Positions 35,723 through 45,015 of a stretch of 64,000 bases of DNA are shown piece by piece. Positions within the stretch are counted from its first letter, which is position 1. Every line of letters begins with the position of its first letter. The position numbers and the translations under genes are program-made. A model generated the notes under the pieces. It made no database searches. It saw only the letters and a program-made list of their open reading frames with translations, and was not told where the DNA came from. The DNA comes from a bacterium. Its GTDB lineage: Bacteria > Methylomirabilota > Methylomirabilia > Methylomirabilales > 2-02-FULL-66-22. Location of the stretch: the NCBI GenBank assembly GCA_029580855.1, contig JAKPQH010000152.1, forward strand, positions 48,379 to 112,378. Reading direction: 5' to 3'.

Positions 35723-37292
35723 GCTCGGCCGCCTCCGGCCCGGTCGGAGCCGACGCCCCGTCGGCCAGCGGGATCCGCACGATCACCTCGGTGCCCTTGC
35801 CCGGGACGCTCAGCATCTCGATCTCTCCACGGTGCGCGCGCACGATCTCCTCGGAGATCCCCAGGCCCAGGCCGGTTCCCTTGCCCGTCGTCTTCGTCGA
35901 GAAGAACGGCTCGAAGACGCGGCTCAGCTCCTCGGCGGTCAGCCCCGCGCCCGTGTCGATGACGTGGACCGCCAGCGTGGGGCCGTCCGCCTTGCCGCGC
36001 AGAATACCGGCGCGCCCCTCGGACGGCAGCGCCGGGTCCGGCCCGGCGGTTATGCGCACGGTGCCCCCTTTTTCGGTGACGTCCATGGCATTGAGGATCA
36101 GATTGAGAAAGACCTGCTGCAGATGCTCCGGGTCCCCCATGACCGAGGGGAGACCGATGGGCAGTTCCAGGTGGAGCCGCACCCCACGCCGCCGACTCCG
36201 CTCCATGAGCAGGGAGGCCACCCGACCGACGATGGGCAGGATCGGCTCCGGGCGCAGGGCGGGCCGGCGGGGCCGCGTATAATCGAGAAGCGCGCGGATG
36301 ATCCCTTTGATCCGCTCGGTCTGACCCAGGATGACGTCGAGGTTTCGGCGCTCGGGGTGATCGCGAGGCACGATCCGGTCCAGGACCTCCGCGCGGCCCG
36401 AGATAACGTTGAGCGGGGTGCCGATCTCGTGGGCCACCTCGGCCGCCAACATCCCGACGGTGGCCAGCTTCTGGGCCTGCTGGACTTCCTGTTCCAGGCG
36501 GAGCCGTTCCTCGGCCTGTCGAACCAGCTCGGCATTGGCGGTCTGGAGGTTCTCGGCCATGCGGTTGAACTCGACGGCAAGCTCGCCGATCTCGTCCTGA
36601 CGCGGGACCGGGATGCGCTGGCCGAGGTCGCCGCGGCCGATGGCCCGCGCGGCGGCGACGAGGGCCCGGATCGGCCGCGCGATGCTCCAGCGGGTGAGGA
36701 TGACGATGGAGAGCACGAACAGGGCCAGCACCAGCAGACGGGAGACGATCGTGGTGCGCACCGCCCGGCGAAACTGGCGTTCCATGGCGCCCAGCGTTTG
36801 CTGGACCTCGATGGCGCCCGTGCGGCCTCCGGGCCACCGAAACGGCTGCACATACCGCAGGATCCTGCCCGACGGCCTGTCGGCCATGGCCGAGACCGCC
36901 TCGCGCTGGTGGAGCGACCGGCGCACCAGCTCGTCCGGCGCGGCGGGCTCGGAGCCGGGGGCCAAGGTATGCGCCACAATCCCGGCGTCGGGGTCGTAGA
37001 TGGTCACCGCCACGAGACCTGGGCGCGCCACGATCTCTTCCAGCAGGCCCTCCAGCTCCTCGGTCGTGCGGCCGCGCCGGAGGTTGTACCGCGCCGCCAG
37101 GGCCAGCGTCTCGGCAAAGATGCGCTCGTCCTCCCGGGTCTGCATGATCAGGTGCTCGCGCTCGCTGACCAGACGGGTGTAATCGTTGATGCCCGTGATC
37201 ACCATCAAGGCCAGGGCCGAGAGCAGGATCAGACGGGTGGTGAGGTTGTGACGCAGCCGATCGCCGATCGCCCGCATCCACTGTCCACGCAT
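35712..37292 (-). CDS. Membrane sensor histidine kinase
   Basis: Protein of 526 residues. Membrane helices lie at about 20-36 and 182-201, enclosing a periplasmic sensor region; a HAMP domain follows at about 202-255. The phospho-acceptor His is near 288 in [11 protein letters not shown], and the HATPase domain has [17 protein letters not shown] and [11 protein letters not shown]. It lies nine bases after the response regulator gene and overlaps treY, so it probably senses envelope or osmotic state and controls this operon (inference). It is a close paralogue of the kinase at 47624-49207. Confidence 0.9.
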   Translation of the reverse strand: MRGQWMRAIGDRLRHNLTTRLILLSALALMVITGINDYTRLVSEREHLIMQTREDERIFAETLALAARYNLRRGRTTEELEGLLEEIVARPGLVAVTIYDPDAGIVAHTLAPGSEPAAPDELVRRSLHQREAVSAMADRPSGRILRYVQPFRWPGGRTGAIEVQQTLGAMERQFRRAVRTTIVSRLLVLALFVLSIVILTRWSIARPIRALVAAARAIGRGDLGQRIPVPRQDEIGELAVEFNRMAENLQTANAELVRQAEERLRLEQEVQQAQKLATVGMLAAEVAHEIGTPLNVISGRAEVLDRIVPRDHPERRNLDVILGQTERIKGIIRALLDYTRPRRPALRPEPILPIVGRVASLLMERSRRRGVRLHLELPIGLPSVMGDPEHLQQVFLNLILNAMDVTEKGGTVRITAGPDPALPSEGRAGILRGKADGPTLAVHVIDTGAGLTAEELSRVFEPFFSTKTTGKGTGLGLGISEEIVRAHRGEIEMLSVPGKGTEVIVRIPLADGASAPTGPEAAEHGR

Positions 37293-37301
37293 CGGCGCTC
37301 C

Positions 37302-37688
37302 TCAGGGTCGGGACTGCGCGTCGAGGTGCAGGGCCTTGGCGATCGCGGCCCGCAGCTCTTCCATCCGGAAGGGCTTGAACAGGTACTCGGCGGCCCCCTT
37401 TTCGACGGCTTCCATGTACGACGGGACGTCGCCGAAGGCGGTCATGAGGATGATCTGCGACGCCGGACAGACTCGCCGGAATCCCGGGAGAAGGTCCAAT
37501 CCGCTGGGACCCGGCATGTTCTTGTCCATCAGGATCAGGTCGAAGGCGCGGGTTCGGAGGGCCAGCACCGCCTCGGTGCCGTCCCTGGCCTCCACGACGT
37601 CGTAGCCTTCGTTCCGGAGGACGTCGAGGAGCAGAGCGCGCATCTCCGCGTCATCGTCGACCACCAAGATACTGCGCTGTTTGGCCAC
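37302..37688 (-). CDS. Single-domain response regulator (CheY-like)
   Basis: Receiver-only protein of 128 residues from a GTG at 37688, chosen because GGAGG lies eight bases upstream and the receiver strand starts at once. The acidic pair is VVDDD, the phospho-acceptor Asp is near residue 55 (LILMDKNMPG) and the conserved Lys is in FKPFRMEEL. With no output domain it must pass the signal through another protein. It heads the run leading into the kinase and the trehalose genes. Its nearest relative in the window is the regulator at 45446-45847. Confidence 0.88.
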   Translation of the reverse strand: MAKQRSILVVDDDAEMRALLLDVLRNEGYDVVEARDGTEAVLALRTRAFDLILMDKNMPGPSGLDLLPGFRRVCPASQIILMTAFGDVPSYMEAVEKGAAEYLFKPFRMEELRAAIAKALHLDAQSRP

Positions 37689-37928
37689 GGCTACCGCCTC
37701 CTTGCGTGACTCGCGCCCGTCAAGCTGCGGTGGCAGCTCCGGACGCACGGGCTCCCGGCTTCGCCCCGCGTCGCCAGGGCGAGGCAGCGCGCCGCCGGCT
37801 GGTACCGCCGACCGCCCGCGAAGCGCCGACGGCGACGGGGTGCGCGGGGCCTTTCCCCGCGGCCGGCCGGGCTCTCGGCCGGGAACGACACGGTCGAATC
37901 TCCCTCCTCGGGCCGTCCTGCCGGCCGC

Positions 37929-38726
37929 TCAGCGGCCCCCGCCGGCCAGCAGGGATACCTGGATGTACCGCTGGAGCACCCCGGTGAGCAACAGCACCGG
38001 GACCGTCATGAGCGTGGCGGCGGCGGCCGTCATAAACCAGTTGCCTTGATACAAATAGAAGTATACCTGCAGGGGCATGGTCTTCGCGCCCAGCGTCAGG
38101 TAGCTGGCCAGGACGAATTCCTCCCACGAGAAGACCCAGGACAGGAGCCAGGCGACCACGAGGCCGGGCCGGGCCAACCGGATCGTGACGTACCAGAGGG
38201 TCTGCCACGGCGCGCACCCGTCGAGGGCCGCGGCCTCCTCGACCTCGCGCGGGATGGCCGAGAACGCGGCCGCCAGCACCCAGGCGGCCACCGGCAGCAC
38301 CAGGGTGAGATGGCTGAGCGCGAGACCGGCGACCGTGTCCAGCAAACCCCATCGCAGGAACGCCACCGCCAGGGGAAGGGCGATGCCTACCTCCGGCAGC
38401 ATGCGGAACACGAACAGGCCGAGCAGGATGCCGTACCGCCAGCGGACCGAAAGACGCGCCAGGCTGTGCGCGGCCGGCGCCGCCACGCAGACGGCGGCCA
38501 GGGCGACGAGGGTGGCGGTTGACAGGCTTTTGACCAGCGGGGCGAGGCTGTCGCCCGTCGCCACGAGCGCCTGCCAGTGGGCCCAGGTGAGGCCGTGCGG
38601 CAGGAGCGTCGGGTGCGCCGTCATGACCTCCGCCGGCGGACTGATGGATACCTTCAGCATGAGGTACAGGGGCGCGAGCGCCCAGACGGAGAGGACCGCG
38701 AGCAACGGGACGACGATGACCCTCAC
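37929..38726 (-). CDS. Sugar ABC transporter permease (MalG type)
   Basis: Inner-membrane permease of 265 residues with six hydrophobic segments and the EAA loop EVEEAAALDGCAPWQ near residue 165 that contacts the ATPase. The GTG at 38726 overlaps the stop of the partner permease by four bases (GTGA); the open frame upstream is not coding. It would import a carbohydrate delivered by the binding protein encoded two genes upstream. No ATPase gene is adjacent. Confidence 0.87.
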   Translation of the reverse strand: MRVIVVPLLAVLSVWALAPLYLMLKVSISPPAEVMTAHPTLLPHGLTWAHWQALVATGDSLAPLVKSLSTATLVALAAVCVAAPAAHSLARLSVRWRYGILLGLFVFRMLPEVGIALPLAVAFLRWGLLDTVAGLALSHLTLVLPVAAWVLAAAFSAIPREVEEAAALDGCAPWQTLWYVTIRLARPGLVVAWLLSWVFSWEEFVLASYLTLGAKTMPLQVYFYLYQGNWFMTAAAATLMTVPVLLLTGVLQRYIQVSLLAGGGR

Positions 38727-39556
38727 CGCAGGACCTCTTCCGGGCCGGCCAGCTTCAGGTAGGCCAGCACGGTGACCAGGATCATGGCCAGCAAGATCAC
38801 GCTGCTGGCCGCCGCCGTGTGCGGGTTTCCGTACTCGAGGTACTCCGTGTATGCGTACGTCGAGAGCACGGGGAGCCCCCCGCCGGCCAGCGCCAGCGGA
38901 AGCGCGAAGATGCGAAACGCGTCCACGCCCCGCACGATCAGGGCCATCGTGAGGGCCGGCCGGAGCAGCGGCAGCGTGACAGCCCGGAATTGCCGCCAGG
39001 GCGAGGCGCCGTCCGTCCGCGCGGCCTCGTACAGCTGGCCCGGGATGGTCTGCAGGCCGGCGAGGAGGATCAGGAGCACCAGGGGGGTGACCTTCCAGGC
39101 GTCGGCCACGGCCACGGTCACGACGGCCAGTGCCCGCTCGCCCACCCAGTCCACGGGTGCGCGGATCACGTGCGCCCGGAGCAGGACCTCGTTCAGGTAG
39201 CCGACCGTGCCGAAGACGGCGCGCATCACCGCGGCGGCCACGATGGTGGGCACCCCCAGCGGTATCAGGAGGCACACCCGGAACACCGCCCGCCCCCGCG
39301 GGCGACTGGCCAGGGCCAACGCAGCTGCGAGTCCCAGCCCCATCTCCAGGACCAGGCCGACGGCGGTGATGGCCAGCGTGTTGGCCACCGCCTCGCCGAA
39401 CTGGTAGTGTCCCGCCGTCCGCCGGAAGTGGTCGAGCGTGATCCCGTTGTCCTCGGCGGTCACGCTGAGCCAGAGCGTCGAGGCCACGGGCACCAGCGTG
39501 AACCCGAGGAGGTACAGCGCGAGGGGCGCCAAACCGATCAGCGTGCCCGGTCTCAC
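38723..39556 (-). CDS. Sugar ABC transporter permease (MalF/UgpA type)
   Basis: Inner-membrane permease of 277 residues with six hydrophobic segments; the EAA loop is LYEAARTDGASPWRQF near residue 185. The GTG at 39556 overlaps the binding-protein stop by four bases, giving a continuously coupled chain with the second permease. It belongs to the carbohydrate-uptake-1 class by sequence and gene order. The likely substrate, given the setting, is trehalose, maltose or another glucoside, but this is inference. Confidence 0.87.
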   Translation of the reverse strand: MRPGTLIGLAPLALYLLGFTLVPVASTLWLSVTAEDNGITLDHFRRTAGHYQFGEAVANTLAITAVGLVLEMGLGLAAALALASRPRGRAVFRVCLLIPLGVPTIVAAAVMRAVFGTVGYLNEVLLRAHVIRAPVDWVGERALAVVTVAVADAWKVTPLVLLILLAGLQTIPGQLYEAARTDGASPWRQFRAVTLPLLRPALTMALIVRGVDAFRIFALPLALAGGGLPVLSTYAYTEYLEYGNPHTAAASSVILLAMILVTVLAYLKLAGPEEVLR

Positions 39557-40761
39557 CGGTATCCTCGCCGCACGGCATCCAGACGGGCCGCAAGGGCTGG
39601 CAGGACCTGGTCCACCGGTTCCTTCCGCCAGAGGATTCGTTCTGCGGCCTCGGAGACCGTGCGCTCGTAATCCGCCCAGTAGGCGACATTTTTCCGGAAG
39701 ACGCCGTGGCGCATGGCTTCCTGCACGGCCGCCGCGTAGGGCCGGAACCATGGCTCGACGGCGCCTGCGGCGTCGGACCGGATCGCCGGCCAGCCCAACC
39801 GGGCGGCCAGGATCGCTTGCACCTCGCGCGACTGGAGATGGCGGGCCAGCCGGAGCGCGAGATCGCGGTGAGGCGCGCCGTCGGGGACGCCCAAAACATC
39901 CCCGCCGATCACGTGGGCCTCGCGAGCCGGGCCGGCCCAGCCGCTGTAGGTCGCGATGTCGGCCTTGCCGTACTCGTAAACCAGCAGGCGGACGCCAAAG
40001 GGCCAGTTCTGGGCGAGGTAAGCCGATTCCTGCGCCAGCGCATCGTTCGTGGTGTCCCACTTGGCCCGGCGGGAGTCCGGCGAGAGGTACGGCGCCAATT
40101 CGTGGAGGAAGCGAAACGCGGCGACCGTGCCGGGGTGGGCCAGGTCGAAAGGGTCGCCCCCCGCAGACACGACCCATTCGTAGATCTGGGTGACGGTGGG
40201 GGCGCCACCCACGCCCTGGACCAAGACCCGCCCGATGCCCTCCCGTTCCTTGAACGTCTTGGCGATCTGGAGCAACGTCTCCCATGTGCGCGGCGGAGCC
40301 AGCCCGTACATTTTAAACTTCCCGGCGTTGTAGTACGCGATCTGGACGTTCGGCCGGAACGGCAGGAAGAAGCGCCGTCCGCCCAGGATCCCGGCGGACG
40401 CCAGCGGCGGGAGGACAGCCGCATCCGGAGATACCTCGTCTTCTTCCAGCGGCTGCGCCAGACCGGCGTCGACCAGCTCTTGCACCCGCATGTTGTCCTG
40501 CGCAAACAAATCGATCTCCATCCGGCCGGCGGTGTGCATGGCCTTGAGGTGCTGGGTGAGCAGCTCGGGCGGTACGTCGATGGCCCGGACCCGGCAACCG
40601 CACGTCCGCTCGAACGGGCGGAGGACGTGTTCCCGCACGACGCGCCACTCGGCATCGGCCAGCCGCATGGTCACGGTGAGGCCGGGGGCCGCCGGGAAGG
40701 CGGGCGATGCGCCGAGCACCGCGGCCAGAAACCACACGGTCCGGGCCCACCGCGCGGTCAT
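39553..40761 (-). CDS. Extracellular sugar-binding protein of an ABC transporter
   Basis: Periplasmic solute-binding protein (family 1) of 402 residues. The N-terminal signal peptide covers about residues 1-24 (ARTVWFLAAVLGASPAFPA), without a lipobox. The central fold shows FLPFRPNVQIAYYNAGKF and the aromatic-rich ligand cleft typical of sugar receptors. The ATG at 40761 overlaps the NfeD-like stop by four bases. It supplies the two permeases downstream. Confidence 0.88.
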   Translation of the reverse strand: MTARWARTVWFLAAVLGASPAFPAAPGLTVTMRLADAEWRVVREHVLRPFERTCGCRVRAIDVPPELLTQHLKAMHTAGRMEIDLFAQDNMRVQELVDAGLAQPLEEDEVSPDAAVLPPLASAGILGGRRFFLPFRPNVQIAYYNAGKFKMYGLAPPRTWETLLQIAKTFKEREGIGRVLVQGVGGAPTVTQIYEWVVSAGGDPFDLAHPGTVAAFRFLHELAPYLSPDSRRAKWDTTNDALAQESAYLAQNWPFGVRLLVYEYGKADIATYSGWAGPAREAHVIGGDVLGVPDGAPHRDLALRLARHLQSREVQAILAARLGWPAIRSDAAGAVEPWFRPYAAAVQEAMRHGVFRKNVAYWADYERTVSEAAERILWRKEPVDQVLPALAARLDAVRRGYR

Positions 40762-41243
40762 CGTGCGGACCCCCTCGGGCCCCTCGCGTCGTGCTGCGCG
40801 GGGGACCCACCGTCCTCCCGCCGTCGGTCGCCGGTCGCCTCGGGCTCCACCAGAAACGTGAGACCCTGGACGGCCCGGACCACCACCGGCGCCCCCGCGG
40901 GAACCGGCTGCCGGGACTCCAAGCACTCGGCCCGCCAGAGTTCGCCCTCGAGCCTGACGTAGCCGAGCGGCGCCAAGGCGTCCGCGACGACGGCACGCGC
41001 GCCGATGAAGGTCTCCGCCCCCGTCCGCGCGGGGCCGAAGACACCGCGCACCACCGGGTACATGGCGATGTCCTTGACGACCCACACCACGAAGGCCCCG
41101 ACGGCCCATGCATAGGACAGGCCCGCCCAACGGTGGAGCCCGAAGAGGATCAGGCCGGCGAGGACGATATCGGGCAACTGGAGCAGCACGTACCCCCAGA
41201 AGACCCCCGGCGCCCGGCCGCCGACCGGCGTTCCCCGCTTCAT
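40758..41243 (-). CDS. NfeD-like membrane protein with OB-fold domain
   Basis: Protein of 161 residues. Two hydrophobic helices (about 14-34 and 44-62) are followed by an NfeD-type OB domain at about 78-133 (IGARAVVADALAPLGYVRLEG, VVVRAVQGLTFLVEP) and a charged tail. Such short NfeD proteins normally assist stomatin-like membrane proteins, but none is encoded nearby. The ATG at 41243 overlaps the HhH gene stop by four bases, and its stop overlaps the sugar-binding protein gene, an unusual partner. Confidence 0.78.
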   Translation of the reverse strand: MKRGTPVGGRAPGVFWGYVLLQLPDIVLAGLILFGLHRWAGLSYAWAVGAFVVWVVKDIAMYPVVRGVFGPARTGAETFIGARAVVADALAPLGYVRLEGELWRAECLESRQPVPAGAPVVVRAVQGLTFLVEPEATGDRRREDGGSPAQHDARGPRGSAR

Positions 41244-41533
41244 GACCGCGAGGATCGCGGCGGCCGGGCGCGGATGGGCTCGCGCACGGCGCGCCGCCGC
41301 TCGGCGATGGTGGTGGGCTGTCCGGGACGCGGACCGATCCACGCCCGGGATCGGATGGCGTCCACGTCCGCCTCGGACATGCCGAGCGTCTCGGCGAAGT
41401 CGCCCCAGTCGCGAAATCCTTTTCGTGCCGCTCGGTGACGGACGATCCGGCGCGCGGTATCCGCCCCGATCCTGGGGAGCTGGGTCAATTCGTGCTCGCT
41501 GGCGGTGTTCAGGTCGATACTCGGCGTAGCCAT
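41240..41533 (-). CDS. ComEA-like helix-hairpin-helix protein
   Basis: Protein of 97 residues made almost wholly of a paired helix-hairpin-helix module (IDLNTASEHELTQLPRIG, then TARRIVRHRAARKGF, WGDFAETLGMSEADVDAI). This is the DNA-binding module of ComEA competence receptors and many short HhH proteins. It lacks the signal peptide or membrane anchor of ComEA, so it is probably cytoplasmic. The tail is very Arg-rich. It is translationally coupled to an NfeD-like gene and lies 21 bases after treZ. Confidence 0.8.
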   Translation of the reverse strand: MATPSIDLNTASEHELTQLPRIGADTARRIVRHRAARKGFRDWGDFAETLGMSEADVDAIRSRAWIGPRPGQPTTIAERRRAVREPIRARPPRSSRS

Positions 41534-41554
41534 CGAGTGCCTCCGATCGGCGGG

Positions 41555-43510
41555 TCAGCCGCCCGTCGCGGCCCGCGCCGCGCGCCGGCGCGGCGCGGTT
41601 TTCCGCGTTGTCGCGAGTTCGGGTCGGCCTCGCCCACGTTCCGCCCGCAGGAAGATCGCAGCGCCCGAGGGCGCCATGTCAAACCGGGTGTCGGCCCTTC
41701 CCGCGGCCACAAGGACGCGGGGGGTTGTCGGCCCGGCCCCCCCGAACCGCTTCTCGCCGCTCTCCAGCACGCGGATCCACCGGCCGGGCGGAAGCTCCGG
41801 CGCGACACTCCGCTCCGTGCGCGCAAAGTTGAGCACCGCAAGGGCGGTCGCGCCGGCGGGATGCCTGCGCAGCACGACCATAACCTCTGCGCCCGCGCAG
41901 CGTGCCGTGAGCCGCTGCTTTCCCCCGACACCGAGCGCCGGCTGCCGGCGCCGCAAGGCGAGCAGCGCCCGATAGTATCGCCACAGCGATGCGTGGGGTT
42001 CTCGATCTTGGGCGCCCCAGCCAAGCGTCGACCGGCAAAAACTCGTCGGGTCCTGCGGGTCCGGCACGGCCCCCTCCCACGCGAAAGCGGCGAATTCCCC
42101 GCGTCGGCCGCGCGTGACGGCTTCGCGCAACGCGGGGTCCTCGAAATCGGTGAAAAACAGAAACGGCGCCCGCTCCCCGTACTCCTCTCCCATGAAGAGC
42201 AAGGGCACGTACGGCGAGATCAAGAGCGCCGTCGCGGCCAGCTTGAGTCGCTCGAAATCGACCAGGGAGGATAACCGCTCCCCCTGTGCGCGGTTCCCCA
42301 CCTGGTCGTGATTCTGGACGCACACCACGAACCGCTCCCCGGGCAGATCCCGGCTGGTCGTTCCATGGGCGCGCCCGCGAAAGCGGGACGGCTGCCCGTC
42401 GTAGACGAAGCCGTCGGTGTACGCCTTGGCCAGCTGCTCCAGCGCGCCGAAATCGGCATAGTACCCGCGTCGCTCACCGGTGAGGAGTGTGTGCACCGCA
42501 TGGTGAAAATCGTCGCTCCACTGCCCCGCCAGCCCGTAGCCTCCCCGCCGCGCCGACTCGACCACGCGGCGGTCGTTGGCATCGCTTTCCGCCACGACGG
42601 CGACGCGGCGGCCGAGGCGGCGCGCCAGCCCCCGGACCGCGTCGTTCACCTCCCGCAGGATGTGGAGCGGGCCCGCGTCGAAAATCCCGTGGACGGCGTC
42701 CAGCCGCAGCCCGTCCACGTGATATTCCCGGACCCAGTAGCGGGCGTTGGCCAGGACGAAGTCGCGCACGCCGCGCGAGCCCTCGCCGTCGTAGTTGACC
42801 GCGGGGCCCCACGGCGTGCGGTGCCGGTCGGTGAAATAGGGGCCGAATTCCGCCAAGTAGTTCCCCTCGGGTCCCAGATGGTTGTAGACCACGTCCAGGA
42901 CGAGGGCCAATCCGTGGGCGTGGCAGGCGTCCACCAGCCGCTGCAGGCCCAGCGGCCCCCCGTAGGAGCGCTGGGGAGCGAACAGACCCACCCCGTCGTA
43001 CCCCCAGTTCCGCGCCCCGGGGAAGCTCGCGACCGGCATCAGTTCCACGGCGGTGACGCCCAACGCCCGCAACCGCGGGAGGCGCGGGATGATGGCCTCG
43101 AAGGTTCCCGCCGGCGTGAACGTCCCGACGTGGATCTCGTACAGGACCATGTCTTTCAGCGCGAGGCCGCGCCAACCGCCGTCGGTCCAGGCGAACGCGG
43201 ACGTGTCCACCACCTCGGACGGCCCGTGCACGCCCTCGGGGAGCGCCCGCGACGCCGGATCGGGCCGCTCGCGGCGGCCGTCCAGGATGTACGTGTAGCG
43301 GGTGCCGCGGGTCAGCCCGTCCAGCGTGGCCTCGAACCAGCCGCCGCCGGCCTTCGCCATGGACACCGGCGCCCGCTCCTGGGCGCCGACGATCCGCACG
43401 GCCACCCTCCGGCAACGGGGGGCCCAGACGCGAAACCGAACACGCGTCCGGCCCAGGCAGGTCGCCCCGGGATACAGCGTCCACGTCTTCCGCCGCGCAC
43501 TGGCGCCCAT
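41555..43510 (-). CDS. treZ: Malto-oligosyltrehalose trehalohydrolase
   Basis: GH13 enzyme of 651 residues that cleaves trehalose from the TreY product. An N-terminal CBM48/early-set domain (about 10-95, RVRFRVWAPRCRRVAV) precedes the barrel. Nucleophile Asp lies in VDGLRLDAVHGIFDA, acid/base Glu in VAVVAESDAND and the third acid in VQNHDQVGN; FMGEEYGE is also typical. I use the ATG at 43510; a GTG at 43537 would add nine residues without a ribosome site. The C-terminus ends in a basic Arg/Ala-rich tail. Confidence 0.93.
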   Translation of the reverse strand: MGASARRKTWTLYPGATCLGRTRVRFRVWAPRCRRVAVRIVGAQERAPVSMAKAGGGWFEATLDGLTRGTRYTYILDGRRERPDPASRALPEGVHGPSEVVDTSAFAWTDGGWRGLALKDMVLYEIHVGTFTPAGTFEAIIPRLPRLRALGVTAVELMPVASFPGARNWGYDGVGLFAPQRSYGGPLGLQRLVDACHAHGLALVLDVVYNHLGPEGNYLAEFGPYFTDRHRTPWGPAVNYDGEGSRGVRDFVLANARYWVREYHVDGLRLDAVHGIFDAGPLHILREVNDAVRGLARRLGRRVAVVAESDANDRRVVESARRGGYGLAGQWSDDFHHAVHTLLTGERRGYYADFGALEQLAKAYTDGFVYDGQPSRFRGRAHGTTSRDLPGERFVVCVQNHDQVGNRAQGERLSSLVDFERLKLAATALLISPYVPLLFMGEEYGERAPFLFFTDFEDPALREAVTRGRRGEFAAFAWEGAVPDPQDPTSFCRSTLGWGAQDREPHASLWRYYRALLALRRRQPALGVGGKQRLTARCAGAEVMVVLRRHPAGATALAVLNFARTERSVAPELPPGRWIRVLESGEKRFGGAGPTTPRVLVAAGRADTRFDMAPSGAAIFLRAERGRGRPELATTRKTAPRRRAARAATGG

Positions 43511-43542
43511 GTGGTCCCCGTCCCCGCGCGCCGCCACCGCGG

Positions 43543-43791
43543 TTACTTGAGGGGTCGCACGCGGTGGAGTTCGTCCTCCAGGACCTTGCGGGCCGCGGCC
43601 TCCTGGTTGGCGCGGTCCTCCGCCGCCTTGATCCGCCCCTCCAATTCATTGACCCGGTAATTCAGCTCGGACCGCTGCTGCCGGACCTGCTGGGTCAGAT
43701 CCGCAACCTGACTGCCCCAGAGCAGATAGCCGATGCCGAGACCGACCAGGATGGCGAGGACGGCGAGCGCGGGATACGTGGCGATCCGCAT
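43543..43791 (-). CDS. Small membrane-anchored coiled-coil protein
   Basis: Protein of 82 residues with one membrane helix at about 7-26 (YPALAVLAILVGLGIGYLLW) followed by a heptad-like coiled coil to the end (LTQQVRQQRSELNYRVNEL and on). No family is recognised; similar small anchors occur widely. It lies 32 bases before treZ on the same strand and may be first in that run. Confidence 0.65.
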   Translation of the reverse strand: MRIATYPALAVLAILVGLGIGYLLWGSQVADLTQQVRQQRSELNYRVNELEGRIKAAEDRANQEAAARKVLEDELHRVRPLK

Positions 43792-43912
43792 GGCGATCCC
43801 CTCTTGGCGCTCCTGTCTTCCGGCGCGCGCTGGTTCGCAACGCGGCAGGAGGGTCCGGCGTCATCGCGCGGATCCCTCGCGGTGTGTACCGCGCCGCGGT
43901 TGACGTGCAGGT

Positions 43913-44881
43913 TCAGTCGATGTCGGCGCCGGCCCGTTCCGCCCCTGAAGCGAGCGCCTCCGCGTACGCCGGGAACCACATCGGGCGTCGGTCGAAGCGC
44001 TGCAGCGTCCGGAGAATTCGCTGGGGGTCGCCCCAGTCACTCCAGTACACGGCGCGGACGCGCAGGACCAGCAGGCCCTCCGGTCGCCCGGCGAGCACCG
44101 CGCGCGAGAAGTCGACCGGCCGGAGCCTCCGGTACGCGGCCGCCAGGGCGTCGGCCTCGCGGCGCGTGCCGAGGAGGACGGCGGCTGCGCCGAGCGAGTC
44201 GAGGACCTCCGGAATCGTCCGGCGCGCGGCTCGGAGAAACGCCGCGACCCGGCCCGCCAGGACAAAGGTGTTCCAGAAAAAGCCGCCGGCGAACAGGTCC
44301 GCCGCGGTCCCGCGGTCGGGCTTCTCCCAGAACCGACGGACGTGGTACAGCTCGACGCCCGCGCCGGCCTCGCAGAGCGCCCCCGGCGCGATCCAGCCGT
44401 AGGTCTGCTCCGGGCCGTCGGGTTCCACGCCGAGGACCACCATGCGGTCCGCGAAGTCCCGCGAGATCCGCACGGCGTCCCGCACGTGCCGCAGAAAACG
44501 CTCCTCCTCCCAGATGAAGTGGTCGGACGGAAACACGACGACCGTGGCCTTGGGATCCCGCTCCGCGATCCAGAGCAGCGGAAGCAGCAGGCCGGGCGCC
44601 GTCTCCTTGTTGGCGGGCTGGACCAGCACGCCCCCCGGCACGCCGCCGCACGCCTCCTCCCGGAGATACGCCTCTTGCCCGGCGGTGACGACGGTCAGGA
44701 CGCGCTCGCGGGGCACGAGGCGGCAGGCCCGATCCCACGTGTGGCGCAGCATCGACCGCGTCCCGACGATGCGGCAGAACTGCTTGGGTCGATCGCTGCC
44801 GGTGGTGTGCCGGATGAATTGCTGGAGGCGCGTCCCCTGCCCGCCGGCCAGGACCACGACCCAGGTGTTCTCCGCGGTCAT
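43913..44881 (-). CDS. Mannose-1-phosphate guanylyltransferase-like nucleotidyltransferase
   Basis: Sugar-phosphate nucleotidyltransferase of 322 residues. The activation motif is GGQGTRLQQFIRHTTGSDRP then KQF; canonical ManC has a shorter spacing between GTRL and PKQF, so a few residues are inserted here. VVVFPSDHFI and the later FWEKPDRGTA and FFWNTFVL blocks are typical. The probable reaction is NTP plus sugar 1-phosphate to NDP-sugar, with GDP-mannose the likeliest product but not proven. The ATG at 44881 begins the first strand; the open frame upstream has no domain character. Confidence 0.84.
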   Translation of the reverse strand: MTAENTWVVVLAGGQGTRLQQFIRHTTGSDRPKQFCRIVGTRSMLRHTWDRACRLVPRERVLTVVTAGQEAYLREEACGGVPGGVLVQPANKETAPGLLLPLLWIAERDPKATVVVFPSDHFIWEEERFLRHVRDAVRISRDFADRMVVLGVEPDGPEQTYGWIAPGALCEAGAGVELYHVRRFWEKPDRGTAADLFAGGFFWNTFVLAGRVAAFLRAARRTIPEVLDSLGAAAVLLGTRREADALAAAYRRLRPVDFSRAVLAGRPEGLLVLRVRAVYWSDWGDPQRILRTLQRFDRRPMWFPAYAEALASGAERAGADID

Positions 44882-45015
44882 GATCCGAGGCGGTCTCGAC
44901 AACGATCCTGCCACCGGATCCTCCTCCCCCAGCCCACACCGGTTGTGGGCGGCGACCGAGGCGGGGGGCGCCGGCCGCGGCTGCGCGCCCGTCTTTCCGG
45001 ATCTCCCGTGCGGCG

